From positions 1 to 44,531 of the forward strand of contig JANYBP010000090.1 of NCBI GenBank assembly GCA_025360745.1: a stretch of 44,531 nt of DNA, read 5' to 3'. The stretch comes from a bacterium (GTDB lineage: Bacteria; Verrucomicrobiota; Kiritimatiellia; CAIKKV01; CAIYGI01). The translations under genes and the position numbers were made by a program. Below are positions 22,183 to 31,140 of this stretch, in pieces; within the stretch, counting starts at the first letter, position 1, and every line of letters begins with the position of its first letter. The notes under the pieces were generated by a model. That model worked only from the letters and a program-made list of their open reading frames with translations. It had not been told where the DNA came from and did no database searches.

Positions 22183-23157
22183 TCACTCTTCGCCGTAGCC
22201 TTGCGGGTGCTGGCATTTCCAGGTCCAGGCGCTGCGCAGAATGTCGCTCAGCGCCGGAAATTCCGGTTTCCATCCCAGCGCCTCGCGGGCCTGCGCGGAG
22301 GCCGCCACCAGCCGGTCGGGATCGCCCGCCCGCCGCGGCGCCGTAATCGCCGGAATCGCGTGCCCGGTCACCTCGCGCGCCGCCGCAATCACCTCGCGCA
22401 CGGAATAACCATCGCCGTTACCAAGGTTAAAGGGACCGCTGACGGATTTTTCCAGCGCCAGCAGGTGGGCCTGCGCCAGATCGAGCACATGAATGTAGTC
22501 GCGGATGCAGGTGCCGTCGGGCGTGGCATAGTCGCCGCCGAAAATCGTGACGTGGGGCCGCCGGCCCAGCGCCACATCCAGCGCCAGCGGGATCAGATGC
22601 GTTTCGGGCCGGTGGTCCTCGCCAAAACGCTCGTCGGCGCCGCAGGCGTTGAAATAGCGCAGAAAGACCGGTTGCAGTCCGAAGATCCGCTCGTACCAGC
22701 GGAAGACGCTCTCGCACTGCAGCTTGGATTCGCCGTAGGGATTGATCGGCCGCTGGGCCGCTTTTTCGTCGATCGGATCGCGTTCGGGATGGCCGTAGGT
22801 CGCGCAGCTCGAGGAGAAGACCAGTTTCCCGACGCCGGCCAGGCGCATGGCCTCGGCCAGATTGATCCCGCCGCCGAGATTGTTGGCGAAGTACAGGCCG
22901 GGATTTTCCATGGACTCGCCGACATAGGCGAAGGCCGCGAAATGCACGACCGCATCGGGCCGCGCGGCGGCGAGCGCGTCGCGAATCGACGCCGCGTTGC
23001 GCAGGTCGCCCACCACCAGGCCGGCGCGCGCATCCACGGCCGCACGGTGGCCGCGTTCGAGACTGTCGAACACGATCACGCTGTGCCCGGCATCGAGCAG
23101 GCGCCTGGTGGTCACGCTGCCGATGTAGCCCGCCCCGCCGGTGACGAAGACCTTCAC
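22183..23157 (-). CDS. galE: UDP-glucose 4-epimerase
   Basis: GalE interconverts UDP-glucose and UDP-galactose, supplying sugars for LPS and exopolysaccharide. The 324-residue SDR protein has the NAD motif VTGGAGYIGSVTTRRLLDAG, catalytic residues in FSSSCATYG and NPYGESKLQCE (YxxxK), NACGADERFGEDH and the substrate-binding PDGTCIRDYIHVLDLA. It is the last gene of the long minus-strand run, and its start overlaps the lpxD stop by 4 nt, linking it to envelope genes. An epimerase for N-acetyl sugars is possible but the overall pattern fits GalE. Confidence 0.93.
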   Translation of the reverse strand: MKVFVTGGAGYIGSVTTRRLLDAGHSVIVFDSLERGHRAAVDARAGLVVGDLRNAASIRDALAAARPDAVVHFAAFAYVGESMENPGLYFANNLGGGINLAEAMRLAGVGKLVFSSSCATYGHPERDPIDEKAAQRPINPYGESKLQCESVFRWYERIFGLQPVFLRYFNACGADERFGEDHRPETHLIPLALDVALGRRPHVTIFGGDYATPDGTCIRDYIHVLDLAQAHLLALEKSVSGPFNLGNGDGYSVREVIAAAREVTGHAIPAITAPRRAGDPDRLVAASAQAREALGWKPEFPALSDILRSAWTWKCQHPQGYGEE

Positions 23158-24194
23158 GGTTTGCGAGTTTCCTCCAGCGCCTTGAGGCGCGCTTCCAATT
23201 CCGAGACCCGTTCGCGCAACTGCGGCAGGCGCGCCACGGCGGCGTAGCGCCGCGCCGCTTCGCGGTGCGGAATGGCCGGCTCGCCGAGCACCACCAGGCC
23301 GGATTTGACGTCGTTATCCACGCCCGAAGCGGCGCAAACTGTCACGTCGTCGCCGATCACGATGTGGCCGGCAAAGCCGGCCTTGCCGCCCAGCATGCAG
23401 CGCGCGCCGATGCGCGTGCTGCCGGAGATGCCGACCTGCGAGGCCATGGCGGTGTCGGGCCCGACCACCACGTTGTGCGCGATCATGACCAGGTTGTCGA
23501 TTTTCACGCCGCGTTCGATGCGCGTCTCGCCGAAGCGCGCGCGATCCACAGTCGTGTTCGCGCCTAGTTCCACGTCGTCGCCCAGCACCACGATGCCCAA
23601 CTGCGGAATTTTCTTCCAGACGGCGCCCTGCTTGCTGTAACCGAAGCCGTCGCTGCCGACCACCGCGCCGTTATGCAGGATCACGCGGTCCCCGACGCGC
23701 ACGTACTCGCGCAGCGATACGAAGGGATAGAAGCGGCAATCCGCCCCCACCAGCGCGGAGTGGCCGATGTAGACATGCGCCACCAGCACCGTGCGGTCGC
23801 CCACCTGGGCGCCGGCCTCGATCACGCAATAGGGGCCGATCGAGACATCGGCGCCGATTCTGGCCGTCGGGGCGATCACCGCCGTCGGGTGGATGCCCGG
23901 CGGCGCGACGATCGGCGGGTTCGCGAGCAACAGCGTCACCTGGGCGAAGGCGGCGTCGGGATTGGCCACACGGATCAGGGCCCCCGCGGCCGTCTCGCCC
24001 CGCCAGTCGGGCCGCAGGATCACCGCCGCCGCATGCGTTCCGGCCATGTCCCGCGCGTATTTAGGCTGGCTGAGGAAACTGATCTGGTCGGCGCGCGCGT
24101 CGTGCAACGACGCCACCCCCGTCACCAGCGCCGCGCCCGGACCTTCCAATGCGCCGTCGATGCGGCCGGCAATTTCAGCTACGGTCAGACTCAC
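23154..24194 (-). CDS. lpxD: UDP-3-O-acylglucosamine N-acyltransferase
   Basis: LpxD adds the second 3-hydroxyacyl chain to UDP-glucosamine in lipid A synthesis. The 346-residue protein has the N-terminal uridine-binding domain (RADQISFLSQPKYARDM), a left-handed beta helix of hexapeptide repeats, VVGSDGFGYSKQG, and LVMIAHNVVVGP with the catalytic histidine, and a C-terminal helix. It is coupled to skp (4-nt overlap upstream) and galE (4-nt overlap downstream). Presence of lpxD with bamA indicates a diderm with lipid A. Confidence 0.96.
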   Translation of the reverse strand: MSLTVAEIAGRIDGALEGPGAALVTGVASLHDARADQISFLSQPKYARDMAGTHAAAVILRPDWRGETAAGALIRVANPDAAFAQVTLLLANPPIVAPPGIHPTAVIAPTARIGADVSIGPYCVIEAGAQVGDRTVLVAHVYIGHSALVGADCRFYPFVSLREYVRVGDRVILHNGAVVGSDGFGYSKQGAVWKKIPQLGIVVLGDDVELGANTTVDRARFGETRIERGVKIDNLVMIAHNVVVGPDTAMASQVGISGSTRIGARCMLGGKAGFAGHIVIGDDVTVCAASGVDNDVKSGLVVLGEPAIPHREAARRYAAVARLPQLRERVSELEARLKALEETRKP

Positions 24195-24916
24195 GGTTTG
24201 TCTCCGGCCGGAAGCGCGTTCCCGACTTCGGACTTGCCCGCTGGATTGGCGGGCGCCGCCGGTGGGACGGCCGCGCTATCGTCGCCCTCCTTGTTCGCCG
24301 GACGCCGTTCCTTGCGCGGCGCGGCGGGGGCATGCCGGCCGGCATTCAGCAGTTGAATTGCGCTCTCCGTCATGTCGAAGTTGGTCTGGGCAAAAACGAC
24401 CGTTTCGAGTCCGATGGGCGAGACCGCGGCGGCGTCCAGGACGAGCGTCACGCCATTGCTGACCGCCAGCGTGCGCACGGCCTCGCGAATGTCGCCGACC
24501 AGCCGCTTTTGCAGCCGGCGGCCTTCCTCGTCGATTTGCTTGCGGCGCCCGGTGAGCGTCTCGCGGGCCTTGTTTTCGAACTCCATCAGGCTGGTGAGCT
24601 TCTCCTCGGCCGCCTCTTTCTTCTTGGCGCGCGCCTCTTCGCTCAAAGCCTTGTTTTGCGCCTCGGCCTTGAGCGCGTCGAAATCCTTCTTGAGCTCAGC
24701 CGCGCCTTCGCGGAGTTTCTTGACCTCGGCCGACATATCCTCGAGTTCGTCCTGCAGGTAGTCGTCGGCCTGGGCGGCCTTGTAATACGACTTCAAGACC
24801 CGCCCGGAATCCACCGTCGCGAGTTTGACCTCGGGCGCCGGCGCGGCGGCCGCCGTTGAAACCAGACCCATCGCCACGAGCGCGGCCGCGCCGCTGATCC
24901 ATCCGTATGTTTTCAT
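24191..24916 (-). CDS. skp: OmpH/Skp-family periplasmic chaperone
   Basis: A 241-residue protein with a signal peptide (ISGAAALVAMGLVSTAAAA) and a long coiled-coil region (about 50-150, rich in Lys, Glu and Ala), then NGVTLVLDAAAV and a proline/alanine-rich tail beyond residue 190. Skp holds unfolded outer-membrane proteins on the way to BamA. The tail is longer than in E. coli Skp (161 aa). It sits between bamA (21 nt) and lpxD (4-nt overlap), the normal neighbourhood of this family. Confidence 0.9.
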   Translation of the reverse strand: MKTYGWISGAAALVAMGLVSTAAAAPAPEVKLATVDSGRVLKSYYKAAQADDYLQDELEDMSAEVKKLREGAAELKKDFDALKAEAQNKALSEEARAKKKEAAEEKLTSLMEFENKARETLTGRRKQIDEEGRRLQKRLVGDIREAVRTLAVSNGVTLVLDAAAVSPIGLETVVFAQTNFDMTESAIQLLNAGRHAPAAPRKERRPANKEGDDSAAVPPAAPANPAGKSEVGNALPAGDKP

Positions 24917-24937
24917 GGGAACCTTTCCTGTCGTTGT

Positions 24938-27265
24938 TCAGAAGCCATAGCCTACAGCAAAACTGAAGCGTTCGGTGCGGGTATTCGGATCGTCGCGCTG
25001 GAGCGGCCAGGCGTAGTCGAGCCGGATCGGGAAGCCGGGAATGTTGAGGCGGATGCCGAAGCCCGCGCCCACCGCCAGGCGGCCGAAGTCCGTCTCGTAG
25101 GGTCCGAACCAGGCGTTGCCGGCGTCCACGAAGGTCGCAAAACGCAGTTTGCTGACGATCGGCACGGTGTATTCCGCCGTCGCGATCGCCAGCGTCTGGC
25201 CGCCGATCGGACGGATGTCGCCGTTGTCCACCGCCACGCCCTTCGGTCCCACGTCGCGGTACCGGAAGCCCCGGATCGTGCGGAAGCCGCCCGCGAACAA
25301 ACGTTCGGACACCGGCGTATGGTCGTCGCCCGTCAAGCCGTCCACCACCTGCGCCCGCACACGTCCGTTCAGGATGTGATCCCACCAGGGCGAGACGTGT
25401 CCCGCCACCCCGGCTTCCAACTGGTACAGTTGCGTGTCGCCGCCCATCGGGCCGCCCATCAGCATGCCCGTCGCATAGAGGCGCGTGCCGCGGGTCGGCA
25501 GGAAGACGCTGTCGCGCGTGTCGCGGCTCCAGGTTAAAGCCAGCGAGCTTTCCAGGCGCGGCGGTTCGACGAAACTGAAGAAGTTGGTGTCGCCGTGCTT
25601 GTCCACGTAGACGTAGTTGTTGGTGTCCGTGATGTCGTTCACTTCCACCCGTTCGATGCGGTAGACCCAGTCGAGCCGCTGCGGCCCGCCGAGGCTCATG
25701 CCCAGGCTGACGGCGGAGCCGATGCGGTTCAGATTGTAGTTGTCGTACTGGCGTTCCTGGTAATAAAGGTCCACCCCCAGCGACAACTTGCGGTCCAGGA
25801 ACCAGGGCTCGACGAACGACACGGTCAGGTCGCGGCGGTTGCTGCCGGCTTCGACGCGGATCTTGGCCTTCTGGCCGTTGCCGACGAAGGGCCAGCCGCG
25901 GATGTCGAAGTTGCCCTGGCTGATTTCCGCGTAGCCGATGATCTGGTCGATGCTCGAAAAGCCCGCGCCGACCATGAATTGACCGGTGCGCTGCTCTTCG
26001 ACCTCGAAGACCAGGTCGCTGCGGTTGGAGACCGCGGTGGCCTCTTCGTATGTCTCGACGGACGAGAAGAAGCCCAGGTTTTTCAGGCGCTTCTCGCTGC
26101 GCCGCATCTGCACGCCGTTGAAAGTCTCGCCCGGATAGACCGTCAGTTCGCGGCGGATCACCTTGTCGCGTGTGATGGCATTGCCCCGGATCGTCACATC
26201 GCGGATGACGGTCAACTGTCCCTCCTGCACCGGGAAGCGCACGTCCACCAGCCCCGTGCTGTCGTCCATCAGGTTCTCGAAACTGACGCGCGTGCGCATG
26301 TAGCCGCGGCCTTCGTAATAGTCGCGCAAGGCCTCCGCCGCGTTGTGCAGCGTGTCCACCGAGGCCACGTCGCCGGGCTTGACCGCGAGCGTCCGGCGCA
26401 GGTCGTTCGTGGAATAAATCGTCGCGCCGGTCACCGTCAGCGAGCGCACGCGGTAGAGCCGGCCTTCCTGGATCGGGAAGGTCACCTCGTAGCGGCCGTC
26501 ACCCAGTTCCAGCACGACCGGCCGGGCCACGCGGGCGTCAAGGTAGCCCCGCTTCTGGTAGGCCTGGACGATGCGGTCGCGATCGGCTTCGAGTTCGTCC
26601 TGATCGTACGGCGTGTGCGTGAACCAGCCGATCGGGTTGTACCAGGACTCGAGGCCGATGGCCTCCTTCAGCTCCAGCCTTCCGAGGTGGTCGTTGCCCG
26701 CGAAGCGGAAGCGCCGGATCGCGGTGCGGCTGCCCTCGTCCAGCGTCACGGTCAGGCGCGCCGTGCCGTCGCGCTGGTCGGCGATTTCCAGTTTCCAGGT
26801 CACGCGGATGAAAACGAAGCGCTTCTTGCGGTATTCCTGCTTGAGTTTCGAAACCGCCGCGGCCACGCCCGGCTGGTCCACGAAATCCCCGGCCTTCAGC
26901 CCCAGCAAATCCTGGACGCTGCTGACGCTGTTGTAATCGTTGCCTTGCACCGCCACGGCGGCGATCAGTTTGAGCTTCGGACGGATGCGGTAGGTGAGCG
27001 TGACCTCGTCGCCGCCCGCGGCGCTGACGTCGGCCTGCACGGTCGAGACCCGTTCGGCCTTGAGCAGCGTGCGCACGTCCTGTTCCACCGCGCCGCGATC
27101 GAGCGTCTGGCCGGCGCGGATGGCCGTGTGGGCGGTCAGGTATTCAGTGTCCACCGTACCCGGACCCTCCAGCGCGAAACGGACCTCGCGCACCGATTCC
27201 GCGCGGACCGCCGCGGCGAGCAGCAGGACCGACGCCAGCGTTACGCCATATCGCCAGGCCTTCAT
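24938..27265 (-). CDS. bamA: Outer-membrane assembly factor BamA
   Basis: BamA inserts beta-barrel proteins into the outer membrane. The 775-residue protein has a signal peptide (GVTLASVLLLAAAVRA), POTRA repeats over roughly 30-430 and a C-terminal barrel with FVEPWFLDRKLSLGVDLYY, the RGFRYRDVGPKG motif of strand/loop 6, and a final strand ending FAVGYGF with terminal Phe. I place the start at 27265: it overlaps the dnaB stop as ATGA and is preceded by AAGGAT. The frame is open far upstream, but that part is a shadow of dnaB. Confidence 0.95.
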   Translation of the reverse strand: MKAWRYGVTLASVLLLAAAVRAESVREVRFALEGPGTVDTEYLTAHTAIRAGQTLDRGAVEQDVRTLLKAERVSTVQADVSAAGGDEVTLTYRIRPKLKLIAAVAVQGNDYNSVSSVQDLLGLKAGDFVDQPGVAAAVSKLKQEYRKKRFVFIRVTWKLEIADQRDGTARLTVTLDEGSRTAIRRFRFAGNDHLGRLELKEAIGLESWYNPIGWFTHTPYDQDELEADRDRIVQAYQKRGYLDARVARPVVLELGDGRYEVTFPIQEGRLYRVRSLTVTGATIYSTNDLRRTLAVKPGDVASVDTLHNAAEALRDYYEGRGYMRTRVSFENLMDDSTGLVDVRFPVQEGQLTVIRDVTIRGNAITRDKVIRRELTVYPGETFNGVQMRRSEKRLKNLGFFSSVETYEEATAVSNRSDLVFEVEEQRTGQFMVGAGFSSIDQIIGYAEISQGNFDIRGWPFVGNGQKAKIRVEAGSNRRDLTVSFVEPWFLDRKLSLGVDLYYQERQYDNYNLNRIGSAVSLGMSLGGPQRLDWVYRIERVEVNDITDTNNYVYVDKHGDTNFFSFVEPPRLESSLALTWSRDTRDSVFLPTRGTRLYATGMLMGGPMGGDTQLYQLEAGVAGHVSPWWDHILNGRVRAQVVDGLTGDDHTPVSERLFAGGFRTIRGFRYRDVGPKGVAVDNGDIRPIGGQTLAIATAEYTVPIVSKLRFATFVDAGNAWFGPYETDFGRLAVGAGFGIRLNIPGFPIRLDYAWPLQRDDPNTRTERFSFAVGYGF

Positions 27266-28692
27266 GGTCCCATCCTTTCGTCGCCGTGGTTCATGCCGCG
27301 CGCGCAGTCGCGGAAACGGGTGAATTCGTCGTCGAATAGCAGCCGCACCTCGTCGTTGGTCGGTCCGTTGCGGTGCTTGGCGACATCCACGATCGCCAGT
27401 CCCGGCGTGGCTTCGTCGTAGCGCGGGTCGTCGGGATTCTTGCCGGGCCGGCGCAGCAGCAGCACAACGTCGGCGTCCTGTTCGAGCGAGCCCGAGTCGC
27501 GCAGGTCGGATATCTTGGGCACGCCCTGCTTGTCGCGCGTCTCGGGATTGCGGTTGAGCTGGCTCAGCACGAGCACGGGAATGTTCAGTTCCTTGGCCAT
27601 GCCCTTGAGCGTGGCCGAGACATGGGCGATTTCGCGCTCGCGGCTCTGGCGCGCGAAGGCCTCGGAGCGCACGAGCTGGAGATAGTCGATCACGATCAGC
27701 TCGACCTTGTGCTTTTTCTGCATGCGCCGCGCCCGCGAACGCAGTTCCATGATGTCCAGCCCGGCCGTGTCGTCCAGGAAAATCGGCGCCTTGGAGAGGC
27801 TGTCCACGGCGCTCACGAGCTTGCGATGGTTGGCCGCCGTGACGATGCCCTGCATGACCTGGTGCGAGGAGACCTCGGCGCGGCAGCAGATCATGCGGCG
27901 GGCCAGGTCGGCGCAGGACATTTCCAGGCTGAACACGCCCACCGGGCGCGGCGGCGAGGAGCGATAGTTGGGCGAACCCGCGGCGACGCTCTCGACGATG
28001 TTCATGGCCATCGAGGTTTTGCCCATCGAGGGGCGCGCCGCCAGGATGATCAGGTTGGCCGGCCGCATGCCGAGCAGCACCTTGTCGAGATCCAGAAAGC
28101 CGGTCGGGATGCCGGCCATGACGTGCTGACCGGATTTGATGGCCTCGATTTCGCCGACCAAGGCGGTGACCACGGAGGACCAGGAGGGCATCTGACCGTG
28201 CTGCCGCTCGCTGATGTCGTAGAAGGCCTGCTCGACCTGGCCGAGCACTTCGTCGGCGCGCCCCTCCTCGGCATAGCACAGCCGTTCGGCTTCGCGCGCC
28301 CGCTCGATCACCATCCGCAGCAGATGTTTCTGGCGCACCAGATCGATGTAATACTCGGCGTGGGCCGCGGTGGGAATGGCGTCCACCAGCTGGTCGAGCA
28401 CCGCCGGACCGCCGATGCGGTCCAGCAGGTTGGCGGAGCGGAAACGTTCCGTGACCGTCAGCAGATCGATCGGCCGGTTCTCGCGGGCCATTTCGAGGCA
28501 GACGTCGAAGACCGCCCGGTGCGCGGGATGGTAAAAGGAATCGGGACTCAACTGCTGCGCGACGCACAGATCGAGCACGCGCCCGGCGTCGAGCAGCAGG
28601 CAGCCAAGCACACCCCGTTCAGCTTCTTCGCTATGGGGCGGCACACGATCCAAACGCGGCGCGACGGCCGGAGTGGGAATGCCGGGGGCCAT
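27262..28692 (-). CDS. dnaB: Replicative DNA helicase DnaB
   Basis: DnaB unwinds DNA at the replication fork. The 476-residue protein has the N-terminal domain (PPHSEEAERGVLGCLLLDA), linker, and a RecA-like helicase domain with Walker A ARPSMGKTSMAMN, GVFSLEMSC, Walker B LIVIDYLQLV, LSQLNRNPE and SDLRDSGSLEQDADVVLLL. No intein interrupts the Walker motif, a common insertion site in DnaB. It follows rplI by 14 nt and overlaps bamA by 4 nt; the S6-ssb-S18-L9-dnaB order is widely conserved. Confidence 0.97.
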   Translation of the reverse strand: MAPGIPTPAVAPRLDRVPPHSEEAERGVLGCLLLDAGRVLDLCVAQQLSPDSFYHPAHRAVFDVCLEMARENRPIDLLTVTERFRSANLLDRIGGPAVLDQLVDAIPTAAHAEYYIDLVRQKHLLRMVIERAREAERLCYAEEGRADEVLGQVEQAFYDISERQHGQMPSWSSVVTALVGEIEAIKSGQHVMAGIPTGFLDLDKVLLGMRPANLIILAARPSMGKTSMAMNIVESVAAGSPNYRSSPPRPVGVFSLEMSCADLARRMICCRAEVSSHQVMQGIVTAANHRKLVSAVDSLSKAPIFLDDTAGLDIMELRSRARRMQKKHKVELIVIDYLQLVRSEAFARQSREREIAHVSATLKGMAKELNIPVLVLSQLNRNPETRDKQGVPKISDLRDSGSLEQDADVVLLLRRPGKNPDDPRYDEATPGLAIVDVAKHRNGPTNDEVRLLFDDEFTRFRDCARGMNHGDERMGP

Positions 28693-28706
28693 GCGCGCAC
28701 CCGGGA

Positions 28707-29159
28707 CTAGACCGCCTGGACCACGGCCACCTTGATCGTCGCCTCGACTTCGGGATGGATGCGGACCTTGATCTCGCAGGCGCCCAGAGCCTTGATCGGC
28801 GCTTCAAGCTGCACGTCGTGCTTTTCGACTTCGAAACCCTGCGCGTGCAGCGCCTCGACAATGTCCGCGGCGGTCACGGAACCGAAGATCTTGTCCTCGA
28901 CGCCGACCTTGACGGAGATCGTGTAAGTCTTGCCGGCCATGGCGTCCGCCAGCGCGCGCATCTTCAGCAGCACGGCTTCGCGTTCGGCCAGTTGCGCGGC
29001 CTGGAGCTTGACCATCTGCCTGCGCGCGGCCGGCGTCACCGGGGTGGCGAGCTTCTGGGGAAACAGATAATTGCGGGCATAGCCGTCCTTGACCGACACG
29101 ACGGCGCCCAGCGCGCCGAGTTCCTTGACATCCTGCATCAGCATTACTTCGATCGCCAT
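28707..29159 (-). CDS. rplI: Large-subunit ribosomal protein L9
   Basis: L9 (bL9) binds 23S rRNA at the base of the L1 stalk. The 150-residue protein starts MAIEVMLMQDVKELGALG and has VSVKDGYARNYLFPQKLA, the conserved N-terminal domain, a connecting helix, and a C-terminal domain ending EATIKVAVVQAV. The ATG at 29159 follows AAAGGAG; an upstream in-frame ATG at 29183 is unlikely. It lies between rpsR and dnaB. Confidence 0.97.
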   Translation of the reverse strand: MAIEVMLMQDVKELGALGAVVSVKDGYARNYLFPQKLATPVTPAARRQMVKLQAAQLAEREAVLLKMRALADAMAGKTYTISVKVGVEDKIFGSVTAADIVEALHAQGFEVEKHDVQLEAPIKALGACEIKVRIHPEVEATIKVAVVQAV

Positions 29160-29202
29160 GGGCGTTCTCCTTTGGAGTAGCAAACGATAAAGGCGGGCTT
29201 GC

Positions 29203-29478
29203 CTACTTGACCAGCCCCACGACGCGCGAACGACGGATCGCCTTGGCGATTTGCCGCTGCTGCTCGGGGGTGCACCCGGTGCGCCGGCGGGGCATGATCT
29301 TGCCCTGTTCGGTCACGAATCGCCGCAGGAATTCCGGGTCGTTCAGGGCCAGTTCCTTGACCCCTTCCATGGGCATCACGCGGCGCCGCATCACGCCGCC
29401 CATCATACCGCCGCCGTCCCTGTCGCGATCGCGGTCCCGGTCTTTGTCTCGTTCTCTGGCAACAATTCGCATAGCCAT
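29203..29478 (-). CDS. rpsR: Small-subunit ribosomal protein S18
   Basis: S18 (bS18) binds S6 on the platform of the 30S subunit. The C-terminal core (LNDPEFLRRFVTEQGKIMPR, then TGCTPEQQRQIAKAIRRSRV) matches the family. The N-terminal 30 residues are unusual: alternating Arg/Lys and Asp (RERDKDRDRDRDRD) followed by GGGMMGG. The extension replaces the usual short basic N-terminus and could be a spontaneous repeat expansion (the DNA repeats a 6-nt unit there). The zinc-type cysteines of some S18 proteins are absent. Confidence 0.93.
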   Translation of the reverse strand: MAMRIVARERDKDRDRDRDRDGGGMMGGVMRRRVMPMEGVKELALNDPEFLRRFVTEQGKIMPRRRTGCTPEQQRQIAKAIRRSRVVGLVK

Positions 29479-29520
29479 ATTCGTTCTCCTTGTTACTAAA
29501 ATCGTTTTCGCCGCTTCACA

Positions 29521-30033
29521 TTAAAACGGCAGATTATCTTCGTCCGGCATGCCCGCTCCCGCCGCCGCGTCCGTCGGCGTCGCCGCCGCGGCCGTCGCGG
29601 CCGGCGCGGCCGCCCGCGGGGCGGCGCCCGGCGCCTCCGGCCCGCGGACCGCCGCGTTGGCGGCTGCTCCATGCGGGGCTTCGCCCTCGCCTGTCCGGCG
29701 GGGCGGGGGACCCACGAACTGGGTGCGTTCCGCCACCACGCGCACGCAATTGCGCTTCTGGCCGTCCTTTTCCCACTCGTCGTACTGCAGCCGCCCCTCG
29801 ACGAAGAGCGGCGAACCCTTGGACAGGTACTGGCCGCAGGTTTCGGCCTGCTTGCCCCAGACCACCACGTCCACGAAACAGGTCTCTTCCTTGTCCTCGC
29901 CCTGCGCGTTCCTGAAACGTCTGGTCGTCGCCAGCCGCAGCGTGGCATTGGCCATGCCGGAGGGCATGTAGCGCACCTCCGGATCACGGGTCAGATTGCC
30001 GAGCAGCAGCACGCGATTGACTGAAACGTTCAT
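29521..30033 (-). CDS. ssb: Single-stranded DNA-binding protein
   Basis: A 170-residue SSB: OB fold with VNRVLLLGNLTRDPEVRYMP, TCFVDVVVWGKQAE and LFVEGRLQYDEW, then a flexible Ala/Pro-rich tail and the acidic tip DEDNLPF, the interaction hook for replication and repair partners. It lies between rpsF and rpsR, the standard gene order, and serves replication together with DnaB downstream. Confidence 0.97.
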   Translation of the reverse strand: MNVSVNRVLLLGNLTRDPEVRYMPSGMANATLRLATTRRFRNAQGEDKEETCFVDVVVWGKQAETCGQYLSKGSPLFVEGRLQYDEWEKDGQKRNCVRVVAERTQFVGPPPRRTGEGEAPHGAAANAAVRGPEAPGAAPRAAAPAATAAAATPTDAAAGAGMPDEDNLPF

Positions 30034-30044
30034 GCCGGACGATC

Positions 30045-30416
30045 CTAACGGGAATACCGCTCATGCGGCGCGCGATAATCGTGATCGTCGCGCGGGGGGC
30101 GGTCTTCGCGCGGAGCCGGCGGAGGAGGAATGCCCTTCGGCAACTTGCCGATCTGGGTGCGGAAGACATCCTCCATCAGGCGGAAGCGCGGCATCAGGGC
30201 CGTCACCTGCTGCGGTGTCATTTCGAAAAAGACCGTCACGTACCAGCCGGCCTCGCATTTCTGCATCGTGCGGGCGAAGGCCCGGCGGCCCAGCGAACGC
30301 ACTTCCAGCACCTTGCCGCCGTGCTTTTCGATTTCGGCGCGCACCTGGGCGGTGATGCCCTCCACCCGATCCTCGGGCAGTCTTTCGTGGTAGATAAACA
30401 ACCCTTCGTATGTCAT
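30045..30416 (-). CDS. rpsF: Small-subunit ribosomal protein S6
   Basis: S6 (bS6) pairs with S18. The 123-residue protein has the ferredoxin-like core (YEGLFIYHERLPEDRVEGIT, KVLEVRSLGRRAFART, EAGWYVTVFF) and a basic, proline-rich tail (PPPPAPREDRPPRDDHDY). The tail resembles the extra C-terminal tails of other S6 proteins in composition. Its start overlaps the pth stop by 4 nt. Confidence 0.94.
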   Translation of the reverse strand: MTYEGLFIYHERLPEDRVEGITAQVRAEIEKHGGKVLEVRSLGRRAFARTMQKCEAGWYVTVFFEMTPQQVTALMPRFRLMEDVFRTQIGKLPKGIPPPPAPREDRPPRDDHDYRAPHERYSR

Positions 30417-31018
30417 GCCCGTTCTCCTTCTTCGATCGCGCCCGTCGTGGGCCGTCCATTAAACCGATTCATCGCCGTTTCCAATCCCCGCGCCAGCCAG
30501 CAGGCCGCGGCATCCGCCGCCCGTCCCACCGCCTCGCGCATCGCCGCCCAGGCCTCCGCATCCAGCGGACGCAACACTTGTTCGACCAGGGCTTCCGCCG
30601 CCGCGGACCGGCCGATGCCGATCCGCAATCGCGCAAATTCCTGGCTGCCCAGTTGCTCGATCACCGACGCCAGCCCGCGATGTCCGCCGCTGCCGCCGCC
30701 GGGCCGCAATCGCAACACGCCCGCATCCAAATCCGCGTCGTCCGCCGCCACCAGCAACTCCGCCGCGCCAACGTTGCGGTACCGCATCAGCGGAACCACC
30801 GCCGCGCCGCTGGCGTTCATAAAGGTCAACGGCTTCACCAACAGCAGCGCGCCGCCCGCGGGCGCCTCCGCCTCGGCCACTTCCGCCTCGAATCTGCGCA
30901 GCGCGCGGAACGAGGCGCCCCAGCGCGCGGCCAGTTCGTCCATGGCCAGGTACCCGGCGTTATGCGGCGTACGCGCGTACTCCCGCCCCGGGTTGCCCAG
31001 GCCGACGATCATCTTCAT
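30413..31018 (-). CDS. pth: Peptidyl-tRNA hydrolase
   Basis: Pth releases peptides from prematurely dropped peptidyl-tRNA. The 201-residue protein starts MKMIVGLGNPGREYARTPHN with the catalytic histidine in HNAG, LVKPLTFMNASG, the DDADLDAG segment with the catalytic Asp, and GGSGGHRGLASVIEQLGSQE. Length is normal. It precedes rpsF with a 4-nt overlap and follows rplY after a spacer that holds an AAACTACG element. Confidence 0.96.
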   Translation of the reverse strand: MKMIVGLGNPGREYARTPHNAGYLAMDELAARWGASFRALRRFEAEVAEAEAPAGGALLLVKPLTFMNASGAAVVPLMRYRNVGAAELLVAADDADLDAGVLRLRPGGGSGGHRGLASVIEQLGSQEFARLRIGIGRSAAAEALVEQVLRPLDAEAWAAMREAVGRAADAAACWLARGLETAMNRFNGRPTTGAIEEGERA

Positions 31019-31024
31019 CGGTTC

Positions 31025-31119
31025 AAACTACGAAACACGCGAAAAGCGCGAAAAGGATTGGTTGGCGCACCGCCCATGCTCCGATCCCGTTTTCGCGTCT
31101 TTTGCGCCTTTCGTAGTTT
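31025..31119. repeat. AAACTACG-type inverted repeat element, complete copy
   Basis: AAACTACGAAACACGCGAAA at 31025-31044 is inverted against the right arm ending CTTTCGTAGTTT at 31119. It fills the 122-nt gap between rplY and pth and must be co-transcribed with them. Same family as 22097-22167. Confidence 0.7.
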
Positions 31120-31140
31120 CCCCTTTCACTCCGCAAAGGC

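Noticed and set aside
25595-27421. 608-codon plus-strand frame opposite bamA
   Set aside because: Shadow of bamA; composition is not protein-like and no domain is seen.
27266-28567. Upstream extension of the bamA frame
   Set aside because: This stretch is out of frame inside dnaB and has Arg/Ala-rich shadow composition; the ATGA start at 27265 fits better.
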